Positions 11,641 to 25,081 of a stretch of 64,000 nt of DNA are shown piece after piece (positions within the stretch are counted from its first letter, which is position 1; every line of letters begins with the position of its first letter). The DNA lies in contig OX104112.1 in the NCBI GenBank assembly GCA_944474755.1, positions 54,076,774-54,140,773 on the forward strand, in the 5' to 3' direction. Source of the DNA: Limnoperna fortunei (Eukaryota; Mollusca; Bivalvia; Mytilida; Modiolidae). The position numbers and the translations under genes are program-made. Below the pieces are notes generated by a model that saw nothing but the letters and a program-made list of their open reading frames with translations, ran no database searches and was not told the origin of the DNA.

Positions 11641-12440
11641 GCGGACGTATAATGGTATGATGCTGTCGTCTGCGTCTGTTAACTTAAGTGTTCTCACAAT
11701 AACTTTTGTTCTACTTAACCAATTGCTTTGAAACTTTACAGTGATGTTTCGTACCATAAAAGTATGGATGGGATTGATTTTTAGGGCCCCACTCCCCATC
11801 ATTCGTTTAGAAATTAAGGGCCCAAAAGGGGCCAAAAATACCACTATTTTGTTTCTTCCCACAATAACTTTTATTCTAGTCATCCAAATGCTATGAAAAT
11901 TTACAATGTTGTTCCTTATCATTAATATATGTATAGGATTGTTTTATGCTGTCCCCCATTTCTAGTTTAAAAATAATGGGCCCCAAAAGGGCAAAATATG
12001 CAACTTTTTTTATTTGTTTCCACAATAACTTTGGTTCTGGTTTACAGATTGCTTTGAAATTTAACAATATTTTTTCTTATCTTTTAAGGATGAATGAGAT
12101 TGATTTTGTGGGTTCCTCCCTTTTCCGTTTAGGAATTACGGACCCAAAAGGGGCAAATATGAAACTATTTTATTTCTAGTTCGATTTTGAAAAAAAGTTA
12201 ATTTTTGTCAAATAGTGATACAAAATGAAGAATGCATTTTTCCAGACCAACTCTTTTTTTACCCCTGTAGAAATTAGGTGCTAAAGAGGCAAAAATGTAA
12301 CTTTTGCATTTCTTGTCCGATTTTGAATTTTTTTCTAATTGATTCTTGTCACATATTAGATAAAGAATGAAGAGTATTTTTAGCCCCTTTTTTCTGTTTA
12401 TTCCGGCTAGAAATGAGGGGCCAAAGGGTTTGTAAATCAA
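11641..12440. repeat. Diverged tandem repeat array, ~155-175 bp unit
   Basis: The word CACAATAACTTT recurs at about 11695, 11867 and 12020. Each time it is followed by a 'gcttTGAAA...TTTACA' block, a 'gattga' block, and a 'ccc...TTTAGAAATTA...GGCCCAAAAGGGGC' block. Two weaker units follow to about 12440. Unit spacing is roughly 173 and 154 bp. Divergence between units shows an old array. The short open frames across it are a by-product of the repeats. Confidence 0.75.
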
Positions 12441-13823
12441 ATAATAGATAAACATGCATTTATTTATTGTCTACTTTTGAACAAAAATATAATGGATTCC
12501 TTGTGAAAATATGGGTCGATAGTCTACTAATGAAGGCATGTGTCAAAAAACTTTGTAAGTCCACTATAGGCTGCATATGTCCAAAGCAATTGACTATCCA
12601 TATTGGGCCTCAAACGTACAGAGTTCAACATGTTGCGGTCGTATCATGCTGCGCTCGGCGAAGCTTTTCATTCTTTACTGTTATTGTTGGTTATAGTATT
12701 AATTACACAATTTCAGGTTTTATTATAGGACATTTATCAGATATTACAATACAAAATGGGTTCCTGTTTTTATCCTTCAATTACTTTAATTGAGTTTCCC
12801 CGATATGGTTACAACCATATCTTTTCTTGTTAGGTATAATAATGACAAAAATCTTATTTTGTCGAAATAAAAAACACACTACACTGCATACCTAAAAAGT
12901 ACCACACTGTTTAAAAGTGTAAATAAACAAAGTCAAACTAAAAGTATAAACCGGATACGCAAATTCGGTTTAAATATATTCGTAACAAAGCAGTCTGAAA
13001 TGCTATCTGAAAGCACAGAAAAACAAACCAATAAACAAACTCCACCAAACCCTCCTGGCAGGGAATAGGTAGCAAATCAAGGGAACTAGTTAACTAAAGC
13101 ATAAGAACAGAAACAAGATACAACTATAAATTCGCTTTTAGAGGCTTTTTGTGCAGCATATAAAACGTAAACGTCAAATTAGCGAACAATAAAAATCTCG
13201 CAGAAAATTTACTTTTCTTATTTTCTATGCTTGGAGAAGAAAATTTTATACCACACCTTCAGACTGTAAAGGAATCACACCTTTTCCGTTGAACAATCCA
13301 ATTTCGAGTGTTACTTCCGCATGCAGCAACAATTTTAGTAGACGACAATTGTAAACACTATAAATGTCATTCGAAATCCTCGACTGCATTATTGGCAAAT
13401 AAGAACGCAAATGAAATGTGCATGCAGTTTATACGGTATTCAGAATAATATAACACATACATCATGCAACTGAGGGTATAGTATACTAGATCACCACACT
13501 CAGAAAAGAATACCGGCCTCGACGTTATCTTCGTGTTGTAATCTATTATACCACCTTGAACTGCAGGCAGTAAGTGTATTATACCATGTTGTAATTAAAT
13601 GTGATGTTAAATAATTTATCATTGATGTGACTCTAATTTATCCATCTTTTTTTTACTCATGCACATTTTCATGAGCTTCATCATCTGGTCTTGTAAAGCA
13701 CCAGTATTTAGCATTAGTCTTCCTTTAAGCAATTTGGCTTTGCTAATGTTGTAATTGCTTTTGGAAAAAATATAGTCTAAGCCCCCATACGGTATTCGAA
13801 TTTATCAGTTGATTTTATATAGG
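12441..13823. other. Long stretch without an identified gene
   Basis: No exon with a recognisable domain was found on either strand. Fragments resembling the TATACGGTATT MITE end occur near 13430 and 13786. Otherwise the sequence is AT-rich and unassigned. Confidence 0.35.
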
Positions 13824-13977
13824 ATCTTACATTGGTACGAGTGGATGATCGGATTTCTCCAATCGAGATAGTTAAATTATGGAATTTTAAGTCCGAGCCT
13901 TGGCGAGTACTCAAATTTCCATAACTTGACTATCGAGATTGGAGAAATCCGATAATCCTCTCATACCAATGTAAGAT
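13824..13977. mobile_element. Hairpin MITE
   Basis: Two arms of roughly 65-75 bp are inverted copies separated by a short loop. The left arm starts ATCTTACATTGGTACGAG and the right arm in reverse starts ATCTTACATTGGTATGAG. Both contain ATCGGATTTCTCCAATC. Nearly the whole 154-bp element can fold on itself. There is no coding content. Confidence 0.8.
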
Positions 13978-14773
13978 TCTGTTTCTCTAATTTTTAAAAG
14001 TAGTAAATTTGCGAAATGAACTACAAATTCTCCAAACCTCATTTTTACGTTCATGACTTGACAATGCGGTAAATGGAAAGTGTTTGTTTATGACGTCAAT
14101 AATTCTTTTTATGACGTAATTATTTTAAACCGATCAAATGCTGAGAACAACATTTTGACTAGTGACGAGAACTATTTTTCCACACCGGTCAAGCGGTTTG
14201 AATATAACGCAAAAATTAGAAAAGTTACTTTTTACTATGATTCCAAAATAATAACATAGAGGCTTTATTAACGTCTATTACAACTAATGCTGGCCGAACA
14301 TTTTCTCGAGCAGATTAAAACGGATAGGTTGAAAAACACACGGCACAAATAATATAAGGTTGATGGTAGGGTACAGATATTACAGGGATAAAATCGCAGT
14401 ACCACATATAAACCTCTACCGCTGGTAGTCAAGCTTGGAGTCAAGCACATCTTATCCTAATTTGGAATCGAAGTCATAAAATATATCTGGGTTTCTGTCT
14501 CATCTGTTGAATTTAATATCATCACATTATCATATAAATAAAGTTCTTCATGCAAGTGGTGTTCCTCAAATGATCTTTCATTCAGACAGTTACCAGATAT
14601 ACAGGATTATGAAAGTCGTGGTAAAGTAGTATGAACTAAATATTTGTCAGAGTGAACATTTTGATATTTAACTCTTAATTTTAATATTAGGAGGACGGCC
14701 ACCAATATATGTGCATGTATGTTCTTTTACAAAACATAAAATACAAGCAATTAACTGATATATCTAGTTTTGT
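13978..14773. other. AT-rich stretch, possible degraded SINE words
   Basis: Near 14432-14470 the words TTGGAGTCAAGCACATC and TTGGAATCGAAG resemble the SINE middle region, but too weakly to call. Otherwise unassigned. Confidence 0.3.
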
Positions 14774-15024
14774 TTACTTAAGCATATACACTCTGGCCAT
14801 TTGATTCATGTATCCACTACACATGTCTTCATATCTGTAGATATCACAGGTGCCGCCAGCAATCGCAAACACACCACAAATTTTACTAGATTTACAGAAC
14901 ATTGCACAAGCAACTTCCGCATTCATTCCTTTGAAGGTGTTTGCAAGAGATACTGTACCGAAGGGGCGAGCTTTCAGCTTTCTGTTACTAATCAGACTGA
15001 ATGACTTGAATTTTCTGTTGAACC
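14774..15024 (-). CDS. Terminal exon of a PAN/apple-like domain protein (partial gene)
   Basis: On the minus strand a consensus acceptor (TTTATACTTCAG) ends at 15025. The exon that follows is open to a TAA at 14774-14776. Two bases complete a split codon, then 82 codons follow. The translation contains a cysteine pattern typical of PAN/apple modules (AEVACAMFCKSSKICGVFAI, then GGTCDIYRYEDMC) and ends in MARVYMLK. PAN/apple domains mediate protein or carbohydrate binding in secreted proteins. Upstream exons were not found; a Penelope-like insertion starts about 800 bp upstream and may lie in the intron. The domain call is inferred from cysteine spacing. Expression is unknown. Confidence 0.5.
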
Positions 15025-15839
15025 CTGAAGTATAAATTACAAAAATAATAATTAAATAAGATTATATACCGTCAGTTTTGTGACAAATCTACATGTAATT
15101 GGATTGTACAATCGAACTTCGATAACACAACATTCACGTGGCTGTAAAAATGTATCGAAATATCCGAATTTCGAGTCACCGATATTAGGCTGTAACATTA
15201 TATTCATTTAGTAAATGTATCACAAATTTGTGGTTAAAAATATTGTTCGCATTGGTTTTAAAAGTGATTGGTATTAGTAGCGCGGATCAAATTAAATGCA
15301 TACATTAATTTAGAACATTCAATTAAACGAAATCCTGAAGAAAACATCGAGAAATCACAAAATTAACACTTCATGCTTTTACTTAATAAACACAATACAT
15401 ACCTAAACTAAAATGTGAATATCTAACTGAACATTTAGAAAAGTTTTCATATGCTCTAATCAAATTGAAGTAATAATCATAATATTTATTAATTAAACAA
15501 CAAAACCTTTATCTAAAAGTAACAATCAGATGACCAGTTCACTTTCAGACTGCATGTACTGTCCTTGGGTAATAATTTTATGTTCTTCATTTGTCACTGA
15601 CGCAAATTAAAATATACTTGTTTTGGCAGTCAAAATTATACATCAAGGGTAAACATAACTGTGAGACACCTGAGGTTAAAATGTCATCTATTCATATTTT
15701 GCCATATAAACGCTACATACGGCCGAGATCAAGTCAACGAGAGAAATATCAAGAGACTAATACAAATCCGGATTTAGACAAGTATATACAACACGTCTAG
15801 ATACTCATTATCATGTCTAGAAAAAGGTCGAATCCACGA
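15025..15839. other. Probable intron or intergenic AT-rich sequence
   Basis: No further exon with good splice signals was found. The short open frame at 15591-15800 shows no motif. Confidence 0.35.
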
Positions 15840-17950
15840 ATAGGAAAGATCTATGACTCAGCGAAAATGTCTTATTTGAATGATGGATTTGCCATAACCA
15901 TAACTTATTTCATGGTCACGACGATAGAACTTCTGAATAGATAACATAAACCCTTAGCTCAGTGGCCAAGAGCAGTGACGGTCTAGAATATATGAATACT
16001 GTCCGCAGGATCTAGCTAAATCCAGGAATAGGATAAATACCTATTACTCAGCGAAAATGTCAGATCGTATTTGGGACACTGATTATTCACAACGATCAAT
16101 TAAGTCATGGTGACGACCATAGAACATCAACAGATACAACAAACCCTAGTAGTTTAGCAGTCAACAGCAGTGATCGTTCTTGAAAATCGGAATACCGATC
16201 GCAGGATCTAGCCTTAATATATAAGTTGTGACATGTATACTCAATACACCGGAGCTGCTGGAATGTTGCTATCGATGATCAGGAGGTTAACAATTGGTAA
16301 GATAAAGTCATCAAGTTGGTCGTATAGTCTTGTTTGTTGTTTTCCCGAGAATTTTTTTTAAGTAGTTCTGAGCAGACCTAAATGAATTGGTGCAGTGACA
16401 AAACATCATTAATTTAGCGGAAGGTGAAGTTAAAGGTATAGGATAGTGACTTTTTATGCAGTCTGTCTAGTTAATCAGCCTAATAAGAAAAAAACATGTC
16501 GGCGAGGAGAATAGCACTATTAGTACTCACTGGAATACCAACAGTCTGTTGACAAACAAGTCCTCTAAACAGGACAAATATTTCGTCGATCAGGAAATAT
16601 AACATTTGACAGATTTGGTCTTCAATATATTTATTATTTGATGTAGATTCATTGATGAAGTAATTAGTTCTTTCATGGCCAGTTCCCGTGTATTTATATC
16701 GTTTCTCTCGTTTTTTCTTAAACAGCAGCGTTTAAAACTTTCCTTAAGCCTCGATTTAAGCTGCATATGGGGGTGTCTGTATAGAATGTCAAAATGTCAT
16801 AGGTTTTATTGTTGTTACATTAAGGATGAAATCCGGACCTTAAGTTGTATATCAAGTTTTTAGATTTTTTTAGGATCCATATTTCATTTGTGACACTCCT
16901 GCAGTAGCAAGCGTCACTGTATTTTTCAAGCCCGTTTATTGCAGTTATTATAGTAGTCAGAATTCCCGATAGAGGCTTAATGGTACATCTAGACGATTCA
17001 GGTATGAAACTCTGTTTGTATGGATTTTTATGTGTGACGTTTTGGTATCCAATACAAGAAGGGGAGATCACAATCTTCCACTTTGATATGGAGACCAAAG
17101 GATGCCAACAATGATTTGTGATTTTCAAGAATCTCCTTTTTGAAAGCGTAGTGGATGTGTAAGTAGAATGGCCAAGTGGACTATCCATGCAAAATTTATT
17201 AATTAAATACTCTATGTAATGTTTTTGGAGATAAAAATAACGCTGTTGAAAGCCTAATCTGCTCACTCAACAACATATTTGTCATGAATGTCAGACACAG
17301 TTTTTGCAGCATCAATTTTTCTGAAGACTGATGATGTTGTAGTACTCACAGAACTTCTTAAACGAATGATTCTTTTTTAATTAATGACCTCAAGGCTTTT
17401 ACCCAATCGGACAAAGTATCAACCTCGTGTTTTGCCAATTTCCTGGCATAGTCCTTTATTGAATCCATCAATGATTCAAAGTTGTTATTCTAATTGAAGG
17501 ATTAAGGTTCGCGGTACAAAATAATACGTAGGCTTTCGTTGTCAACATTGTTCAGATTTCCAGTTATCACCTGCCATTAAGGAAAGTATATGAATGGGGA
17601 ATTGTTGCAAAAGCAGTAAGAAGGTTTAGCTTTGAAGTCATTGATCAAAAGATCCTGTAATAGACGTTTGTAATTGAAGATTCTTGGTACATTGGGGTAT
17701 AATCAGTATAAGATATAATCGGAACGCATTTGTTTTTGAAGTATGATGGAATTTTGGAAGTAACAGACTCGTGATGCAATATATCTCCAAGATTGATAGC
17801 ATCTGTTTCTTTGTTAGCGAAAAATAAAGAAAGAAAGGAAAGAGGTTCTGTTTCATTTTTGTGTTTATTTACCTGTTTAAACAATCTGTGATTTTCAATG
17901 TCTACAATAATTGCAACTAATCTATAAAAAACGGACGAAGGGTCTGTTAG
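15840..17950 (-). mobile_element. Penelope-like retroelement, reversed decayed copy
   Basis: Read on the minus strand from 17950 downward, fragments appear in family order. They are NKETDAINLGDILHHESVTSK and CVPIISYT (about 17820-17700), an N-terminal RT region (17580-17280), HYIEYLINKFCMDSP and a degraded CIGYQN/NPYKQ/IKPLS region (17220-16975), YCRSVTNEIWILKKSK, then heavily eroded C-terminal and 3' sequence. Many stops and frameshifts are present, and the catalytic YIDD could not be found. The 3' portion appears twice (about 15850-16010 and 16050-16220). The open segment at the N-terminal end runs across base 17952, the edge of the giant palindrome. Confidence 0.7.
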
Positions 17951-17977
17951 AAGTAGTGATGGAACCATGATATGGAA

Positions 17978-18058
17978 ACAATAGAGCCTGACAACCTGAC
18001 AACCTGACAACATCCGAGCCTGACAACCTGACAACATCCGAGCTTGACAACCTGACAC
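17978..18058. repeat. Minisatellite at the outer edge of the left arm
   Basis: Three tandem copies of a unit of about 24 bp built from CCTGACAACATCCGAGC, with extra short CCTGACAA units. The mirror image is at 43324-43404. It begins only about 25 bp inside the palindrome boundary. Confidence 0.85.
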
Positions 18059-20526
18059 GGTCATTTAAACTGGGTAAATCATTGATAGGGTAGGCACCGG
18101 GTGGCGGCTTTAAAACTGACAGGGTGGGTGTGGGTGGTGTATGCCAGGGTGGGGCAACCAGTAAAGATTTTGTGAATTTTACTGTATACAAAGAAAGACA
18201 ACTCTTATTCTTTGGAAATCATTTTAGTCAACCTGTTTTAGTCGATTGGTTGTGTTTGTCATATTCTCCATTTCCATTCTGTTTCCTAAACCCTTACTAT
18301 AACTCCACTATTATACTATGTTTTCTTATTGGTGTTTCACATAAAAAGAAGGAAGTCTTATAATCCAAGCAATAGAAGGGGGTCAATGGAAAACAAAAAT
18401 AAGATTTAAAATGTTTATTTCAAATAACATATTTAAATTTCAATAACAATCATTTAGAAGTATCCCTGATAAAGATTTGTAACACATTTATGTAAAACAA
18501 CACTTATTAACCGGATAAAGTACCCAACCACATGTTCATATGATTATAGGTTTTCAAAAGATTAAAATGAGACGATTTCCATATAATCCAAAATAAAAAT
18601 ATTGTCCTTTGTGTAAATACATGTAACAGTATAACAAAAACATAATGTAATCTATATATAAACATTATCAAAACAACCTGAGCATTTAGATACCATATAT
18701 AAAGGTATTTTGTATTTGAAGTAAATATTTCAAAATTGGGTAAATATATATTGCCTTTTAAAATTTAAACTGGAATGTTTTGAAAATAATACTCTAGAGG
18801 ATACATAAAATATCACAACCACATGAATTATATGAAATATCACATTTTAGCACCAGACGGATCATGAATAATATGAATATCACATTTTAGCACTAGACAA
18901 GTTATACGTTAAGTAGTTCCAAAATAAAAAAATCTTTAAATAGTAAGGATTAATATGCAAATACATGTAACATCATGTGCAATAAAAACATATATATATA
19001 TATGAACATGATGAATAAATAAATAATAGAACTGTCTTTTTTCAATAACTGAATTTGTTTTTTAAGCATTGTAAAACATGAGATTATAGTATTTTGGGCA
19101 AAACAACCTTAGAACATATAAAACACTATTTTTAATAATTTGAATTGGATATAATGAAAAAGTATTATATAAAAAAGATATCACAACCAAAATGTGTATT
19201 CAAACTGTACAACAATAAAGATAGCTATTGCTCTATATAATATGTCTTACAAAGAGACATACATAAAAACTTCTAATCAAAAAGTTTGCAAAAAATCTAC
19301 TAAAACATATATTACATATATACACCATGTATGTAATGTCAGTTGTCTAAGGGATAGAGGTAGTTTTGAAGGTAAACTAAAAAATATACATCATATAAAT
19401 TTTAAACCCCTGAGTTAAATTATAGCAATTTCAAATAAAAACAATATTGAATTGGTATTGAATATAATTTGCACATTAAATATACATGTGAAAATATATA
19501 ATAAAACTTTGAAATTAACCAAATGGATTTATATCATGAAAAATGAAATCTACCATACTTTTAATGAATAATATGAAGGAGTATAGCACTCCATTAAAAT
19601 AGAATAAACATTAGCAACAACTGGAATGCATAAAAAGTACTAAATCAATCTACACACTACAAATGCACAATATGCACCTGTGAAAATAAATTGCGATTAT
19701 CTGTTTAATGTAAACAGATTAAGAGTGTTATAACCTCAAAATGTTACCATTAGGGAGATTAACATGGAAGTAAAATAGATTCTCTGTATAAACTTCTGTA
19801 ACAAAACTTTCTTACAACAGATTATAATTTTTCATAATGCTACCTTCAGGGTTGAAAAATCAATTCCTTATTAAATCGTCTACCACTTAATGTTGAAATG
19901 AACAATTTAAAAGAAGTTTTCTTCTCACGTTCGTTGTGGAATGTTTGTAAAACAGTAATCCCATCCTGCTTTAAAGTGATCTCTAAACCACTCATTGAAA
20001 CAAATTATTCAACATCCGTATTAATAGTTGCTTTTTGAAATATATTTCAACAAACTAACCAAAAGAAGATTATATGGGAAAATTACAAATTAGAAGCATG
20101 TTGCTAACAATTTATGAGGTTTTTAAAAAATAATTGCAAACTCCACAAACAAAATTTACAAAGATTTTTAATTGAAAACAGTGATTGAAAAAAATATACT
20201 AAATAATAAACGCTTCATTAAACATTCACTTAAATATAAAGCATATATGGCTTGTAAGCAAAACATATTCAAGATTAAATGGAAGAAGTGAAGATATTTA
20301 AAAAAAAATCCATTTAATTCTGAATTTAATATTAAGGGACTTATTTCAGAATATCACTTCTGCTTTACAAGACCGAGTTCAAAAATTGTGGTATACCAAC
20401 TTTGCAATGATTCAAAATATTAATGAAAATGTCAAAGTTGACACATTGTGAAGTGAAATTCAAGGTCATTGCTCATAAATTTGCAAAAATGTGCATACAG
20501 GTTATAAATTTTAAAGTAAGTTCAGA

Positions 20527-20777
20527 TTACAAATCAAGTCTGTCTGGTGTTTTGTTAATTCTATTAGATCGTCCAAGTTGTGGTTGAACTGGTTCATCGT
20601 GATGTAAAGTTTGAGCTACTTTTGGTAAACTGGGTGGTGGTAGAGGTTGTGCTGGTATGCGTTGAGCAGGTTCATGATGTAATTAAGGGAAAGGGAAGAA
20701 TCTTCTTAATTCTGGGTATCTTCTAATTATGGTATACATAAGTGCCAGTGCAGATAAAATTACATAATTAAACGAAT
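20527..20777 (-). pseudogene. Coding-like remnant: membrane segment plus Pro-rich tail (left-arm copy)
   Basis: This is the mirror image of 40605-40855; see that entry. It has the same acceptor-like polypyrimidine start, the same in-frame stop and the same tail. Confidence 0.3.
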
Positions 20778-23700
20778 CTACAGTAAAACAAAACGAAAAG
20801 GAAAAGGTGTTAGCTATCATTCTGTATTGGAAAAATTTGTGGTAAGCTCCAATGTTTTAGCCTCAAATATAATTTGCTCAGAGACAGCAGTTATTTAAGC
20901 ATACTACATCACGTGTTCTGCTTGGTTTGCTTGATGTTATATCAACCAAAATGAGTCCAAATACTGAAAAATATATCAAAAAGACCTTTAAGGAATTTTG
21001 AATTTATAATTTATAAAAAATTAATGTGAATATAATGTCATGGGAAATTATATGTTTCATTCTTTCCTTTATTTTAAATTGATCCATTTTTTTAATCCAA
21101 AAAATTATGAATTTTTACGCAGATATGTACTCATTGGGAACTCCCCATATTAATTCGATTGTGTATTTTTTGTATACATCTTTTCAAAAACAAATCATCA
21201 CAACAGCAGCTGAAAATGTAAAGATTATTTTCATGTCTTACTTAAAATATTTCTATTCCGATTCATCACTCGAATTTTTGAGTTCCAAGAGTGCTATTTA
21301 ATCTTGTTTTTCTATATTCCTAAAGTAATATTTTCTTTTTTTATAAAACTTGTATGAAAAAAAAAACAAAATTAAGAAAAATACTATACTAAATGATCAT
21401 ATTAATATGATAGTTGTAATTTCAAAATTTTTATTATCAACATTTTTACCTATTATAGCAGCGACAGATGGATATATTCATGTGAAACTTTCTGTATATA
21501 AGTCCAATATATAGGCGTGGTCACCTTATATATATTTTTCAAACATAAATTATTGTATTATTAGTCTTTATTCATGTAAATATAAATAATTAATCCATCT
21601 TGTCAAATAGAACATAGTTAAAATTCGTCAGGAGAGGAATTTGTATAAGTGGCTATCCACTTGTTTTCCGATCCTCTAGTTGCATGTATGCTTGTATGTA
21701 TGTTATTGATGTGATATTCTCTGAATACAAAATATTGTTTACACTAAACGTTCTGTCTCCTGAGTGGGGTGTGTGTGGTCTTCCATATGTTTACGATGGT
21801 CAGTGGTGGTTTGAAAAAACAAAAAAAAAATCAGAACACATATTTTTTTAAATATTTTTTCCTTAACTGTTGTTGAGATAATGAATTAAAATATTTTTAG
21901 AAGCACTCTAAAATCTATAACAGCACATCAGTCTTTGATGCTATTTGCAACAAAGTCCAAGTTATTCTCCTCCACCAACCCTTTCAGCTTCAGCAATCAT
22001 TCACTAACACAGTAGTAAGTAATCAATTTCCCTATTATTATCATTGTTTATTTTATTTTATTTTTTCATGGATATGCATACCCCAGTTTCCCAATCTGCT
22101 CTTGTTGTCAACATGTGTTGGCTTGCTTTTTCAGAAGATTTCCTTTGCTCTTCTACTGTGGTCTACATGGTAGATATCACACCCTCTTTATTTGGTGTCT
22201 GAAAAAATAATGTGAAATGAATAAATATTCAACACCTGTCAGTAGCATAATAAAGTTGTATGACCTTATCCTGTGAATAATATAGATATTCCTTTTCCAT
22301 ACAACAATAGAGAATCTTTGTTTGTAATGGTTTTAAATAACTGTTTAATGTGCTTCTTTCTTTTTACCAGAAACTAACGCACGCAAGTAAACTTTGATGA
22401 CAATTATTCTTATTATTATCGAAGCACCTGATGCGTTCTTCAACTCTAAATAAGATTTACATGTGCATATAATATATGGCGTCATATTTTAAACGAATGA
22501 AAATGCATATATCGTAGGTCTTGATATGGTGTTTTATTTAAAAGCGAAGCTGACAAAAATAGTTAAGAATACCAGTACAGGAAAACTAAATACTGAGTAG
22601 TTAAATTTAAAAAAATGTTACATAACGGAGTCAAATACAGTTTTAAAAAAACTTGCATGACTGGAATTTCGTTCTATTTTAATTCGTTTTACAGTTTTGT
22701 TAACATTTACTCTTTATAACTTTAATTTTTTATTGTCAAAAACTTAATTTATATTGCTTCAAAAAAGTTTTGATTGGCCTTCTGGCTTACTGGATAACGA
22801 TAAAGGTTTAGGATAACAGTGACAGAGTGCAGTTAATATAAAAACATGAAATCTAAACATGATCAGTGGATCCTGATGTGTAAAATAAGATAAACATGGA
22901 ATCATTTTATAAGTTTTATGATCATGAATTGATGTGTCAGATAAATCAAACAAGTGGGTGTGTCAATCTGTCAATCATTCCCAACCTATTAAAATATTTA
23001 TACGTAAACATTTGAAATCCCAAAATGGCTTTTACATATTACAAATAAATTGTATGTATGTTCTCCAGACAGCATAATTTATAAATACGTGAGGCAGAAA
23101 TCAAACAAACAAATTACAGTCAAGGAAAATTTGGATTTCTCATTGTCTGTACAAATATCTACACTTACGAACAGTGAAAAAATCATCACAATTACTAAAT
23201 AAGGTGCAATAAGGCGCTATTACCGGTTTTTGTACACTTAAAATTGTCTAAATTGAAATATTGGAACTTCATAATACGTGGTTATTTGTTAAATGGAATG
23301 CGTTCAACAGTTTTCAATAATTAAAGCCCTTTTACGATGAAAAGCTAACAGTTTAATCTGAACACAAAAGTTGGAGTATTTCACTTTAGGAATAATCTTT
23401 TAAATTTTTGCAAAGTAAATATAGATTTTAATGTCCTATCCGATGATGAAACGTTCATTTATTTTTTTAAATCAGACCAGTGTTTTTGGTACCTGATGTT
23501 TTGATATTCTTAGATTTAATCTATTAGGTATTTACAGACATTCATAATTCTTTCAGTATGGCACTCGTATTTTATTACATTGTTGTAATAAAATTACTAA
23601 CATGTATGTATATTTTATGTATAATTGTTTAATAATTATTTATAAATTACAAGTGGTGAGACGATAATCAAATATTGAATCTAAATCTATACACACTGAA

Positions 23701-24088
23701 CTGAAAAATACTTGAATACGAATCGTATCTAATGTAAACTAATCATAAGTATATATTTGGTTTTGACGGTGCCCTTTAATGTGAAAACATTCAAATTGAG
23801 GAATAAACTATCTTTATAGTTTAAGTGAACGTTTAATATTTTGCTTGCATTTGGATTCTCCATTATTTATTTATAAAGATATATTACCAGTTAGGAAAGA
23901 CAACATAATGCCGCAGGATTTTGTAGAATATCTGTATCTCCATAATTCCAAGATTAATTCCATAGTATGCGTATGTGAGATCATTCAGCTTGCATGAATT
24001 TTATGCAATAAATTAAAAGTGTGAACTAGCTAAAAAATTCTTCGCTTTGAATATATTCATGATTTTTTTTTATTAATGCGGAAATCTT

Positions 24089-24583
24089 GGGCCTGTTTAA
24101 TAAAACTATCATAGAACAATTTTAGATACATTTAAATCTTTGTCCTAAATCGGTTCATCGAACACCCCTAAGACCTAATTTTCATCCTAATTTTAGGACA
24201 AGAAATTTGATTACTTAGGACTAGCTTTCCGGCTCATTATAATTTGTTTACGGGTAACATTCTGTTTACAGTTGTATTGATATCTGGTGAAATTATACTA
24301 TAGGATAACCTGTTATTTATAAAAAGATTATTATCATTAATTTTAATTATATTTTATCTTTTAAATTGCAGGGAATTGTTATATAAAATACTTATATACA
24401 TGTGTTCAGATATCTCCTAAATATAGATATTTCCATAATGTAATATTTAGGGAGAACTTAAGACCATCTTTACTAAGATGGCCATAAGACTTCGTTGTGC
24501 TATCGCAGACATGTTATAAGATGGTCCCAAGAATTAACCTAAAAAGTGTCTTAAAACAAATCTTGGGAAAGTTAAACAGACCC
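24089..24583. mobile_element. MITE with GGGYCTGTTTAA ends (left arm)
   Basis: The ends GGGCCTGTTTAATAAAAC and, in reverse, GGGTCTGTTTAACTTTC form short inverted repeats about 495 bp apart, with no coding frame inside. Further copies are at 30351-30845 (contig overlap) and 36799-37293 (right arm). No target duplication was seen, so the superfamily is left open. Confidence 0.55.
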
Positions 24584-25081
24584 CCGAACCAGTAAACTAA
24601 TCTTTAAAGAGTACACAATTCTATGTTAATAAAACAATATTCCATTTCAATATGTAAACTAGATGAAAAATTGCTACGGTAAAATTGATTTTAGTGACAT
24701 TTTTTATAAAGGGAGGTAGCATTTTTGATCAATATTCAAATAAGTACGAACTAATATAGCATTTTCATTTTTATTAAAACAATATATGCAATTGTAAAAA
24801 ATTGTCCTTAAAATTGTTTGTTTTTTGTTTGAAAACAATGGATGACTTTCGTGGTAGTTTAAAGTGTCAAATAAGTCTGTTGTGGTTTTCATGTCTCTGT
24901 ACACTTTATCCATTTCCATTTTGTAGCACAGAGAATCAATTTTATATATATATTTATAAACATTCATGTTGAAATCAACTCATACACAAACAAATGCTTT
25001 TTGAATAACGTCCACAAAACTTTAGTAATATCAAGCAGTGCTTTATTAACGAAAAATAGTGACAATTTACTAAATTACGTA

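Noticed and set aside
12467..12793. 108-codon plus-strand frame
   Set aside because: No recognisable domain or splice context, and composition matches the AT-rich background.
14432..14470. Additional SINE fragment
   Set aside because: Only two short words match the SINE middle region, too little to separate from chance.
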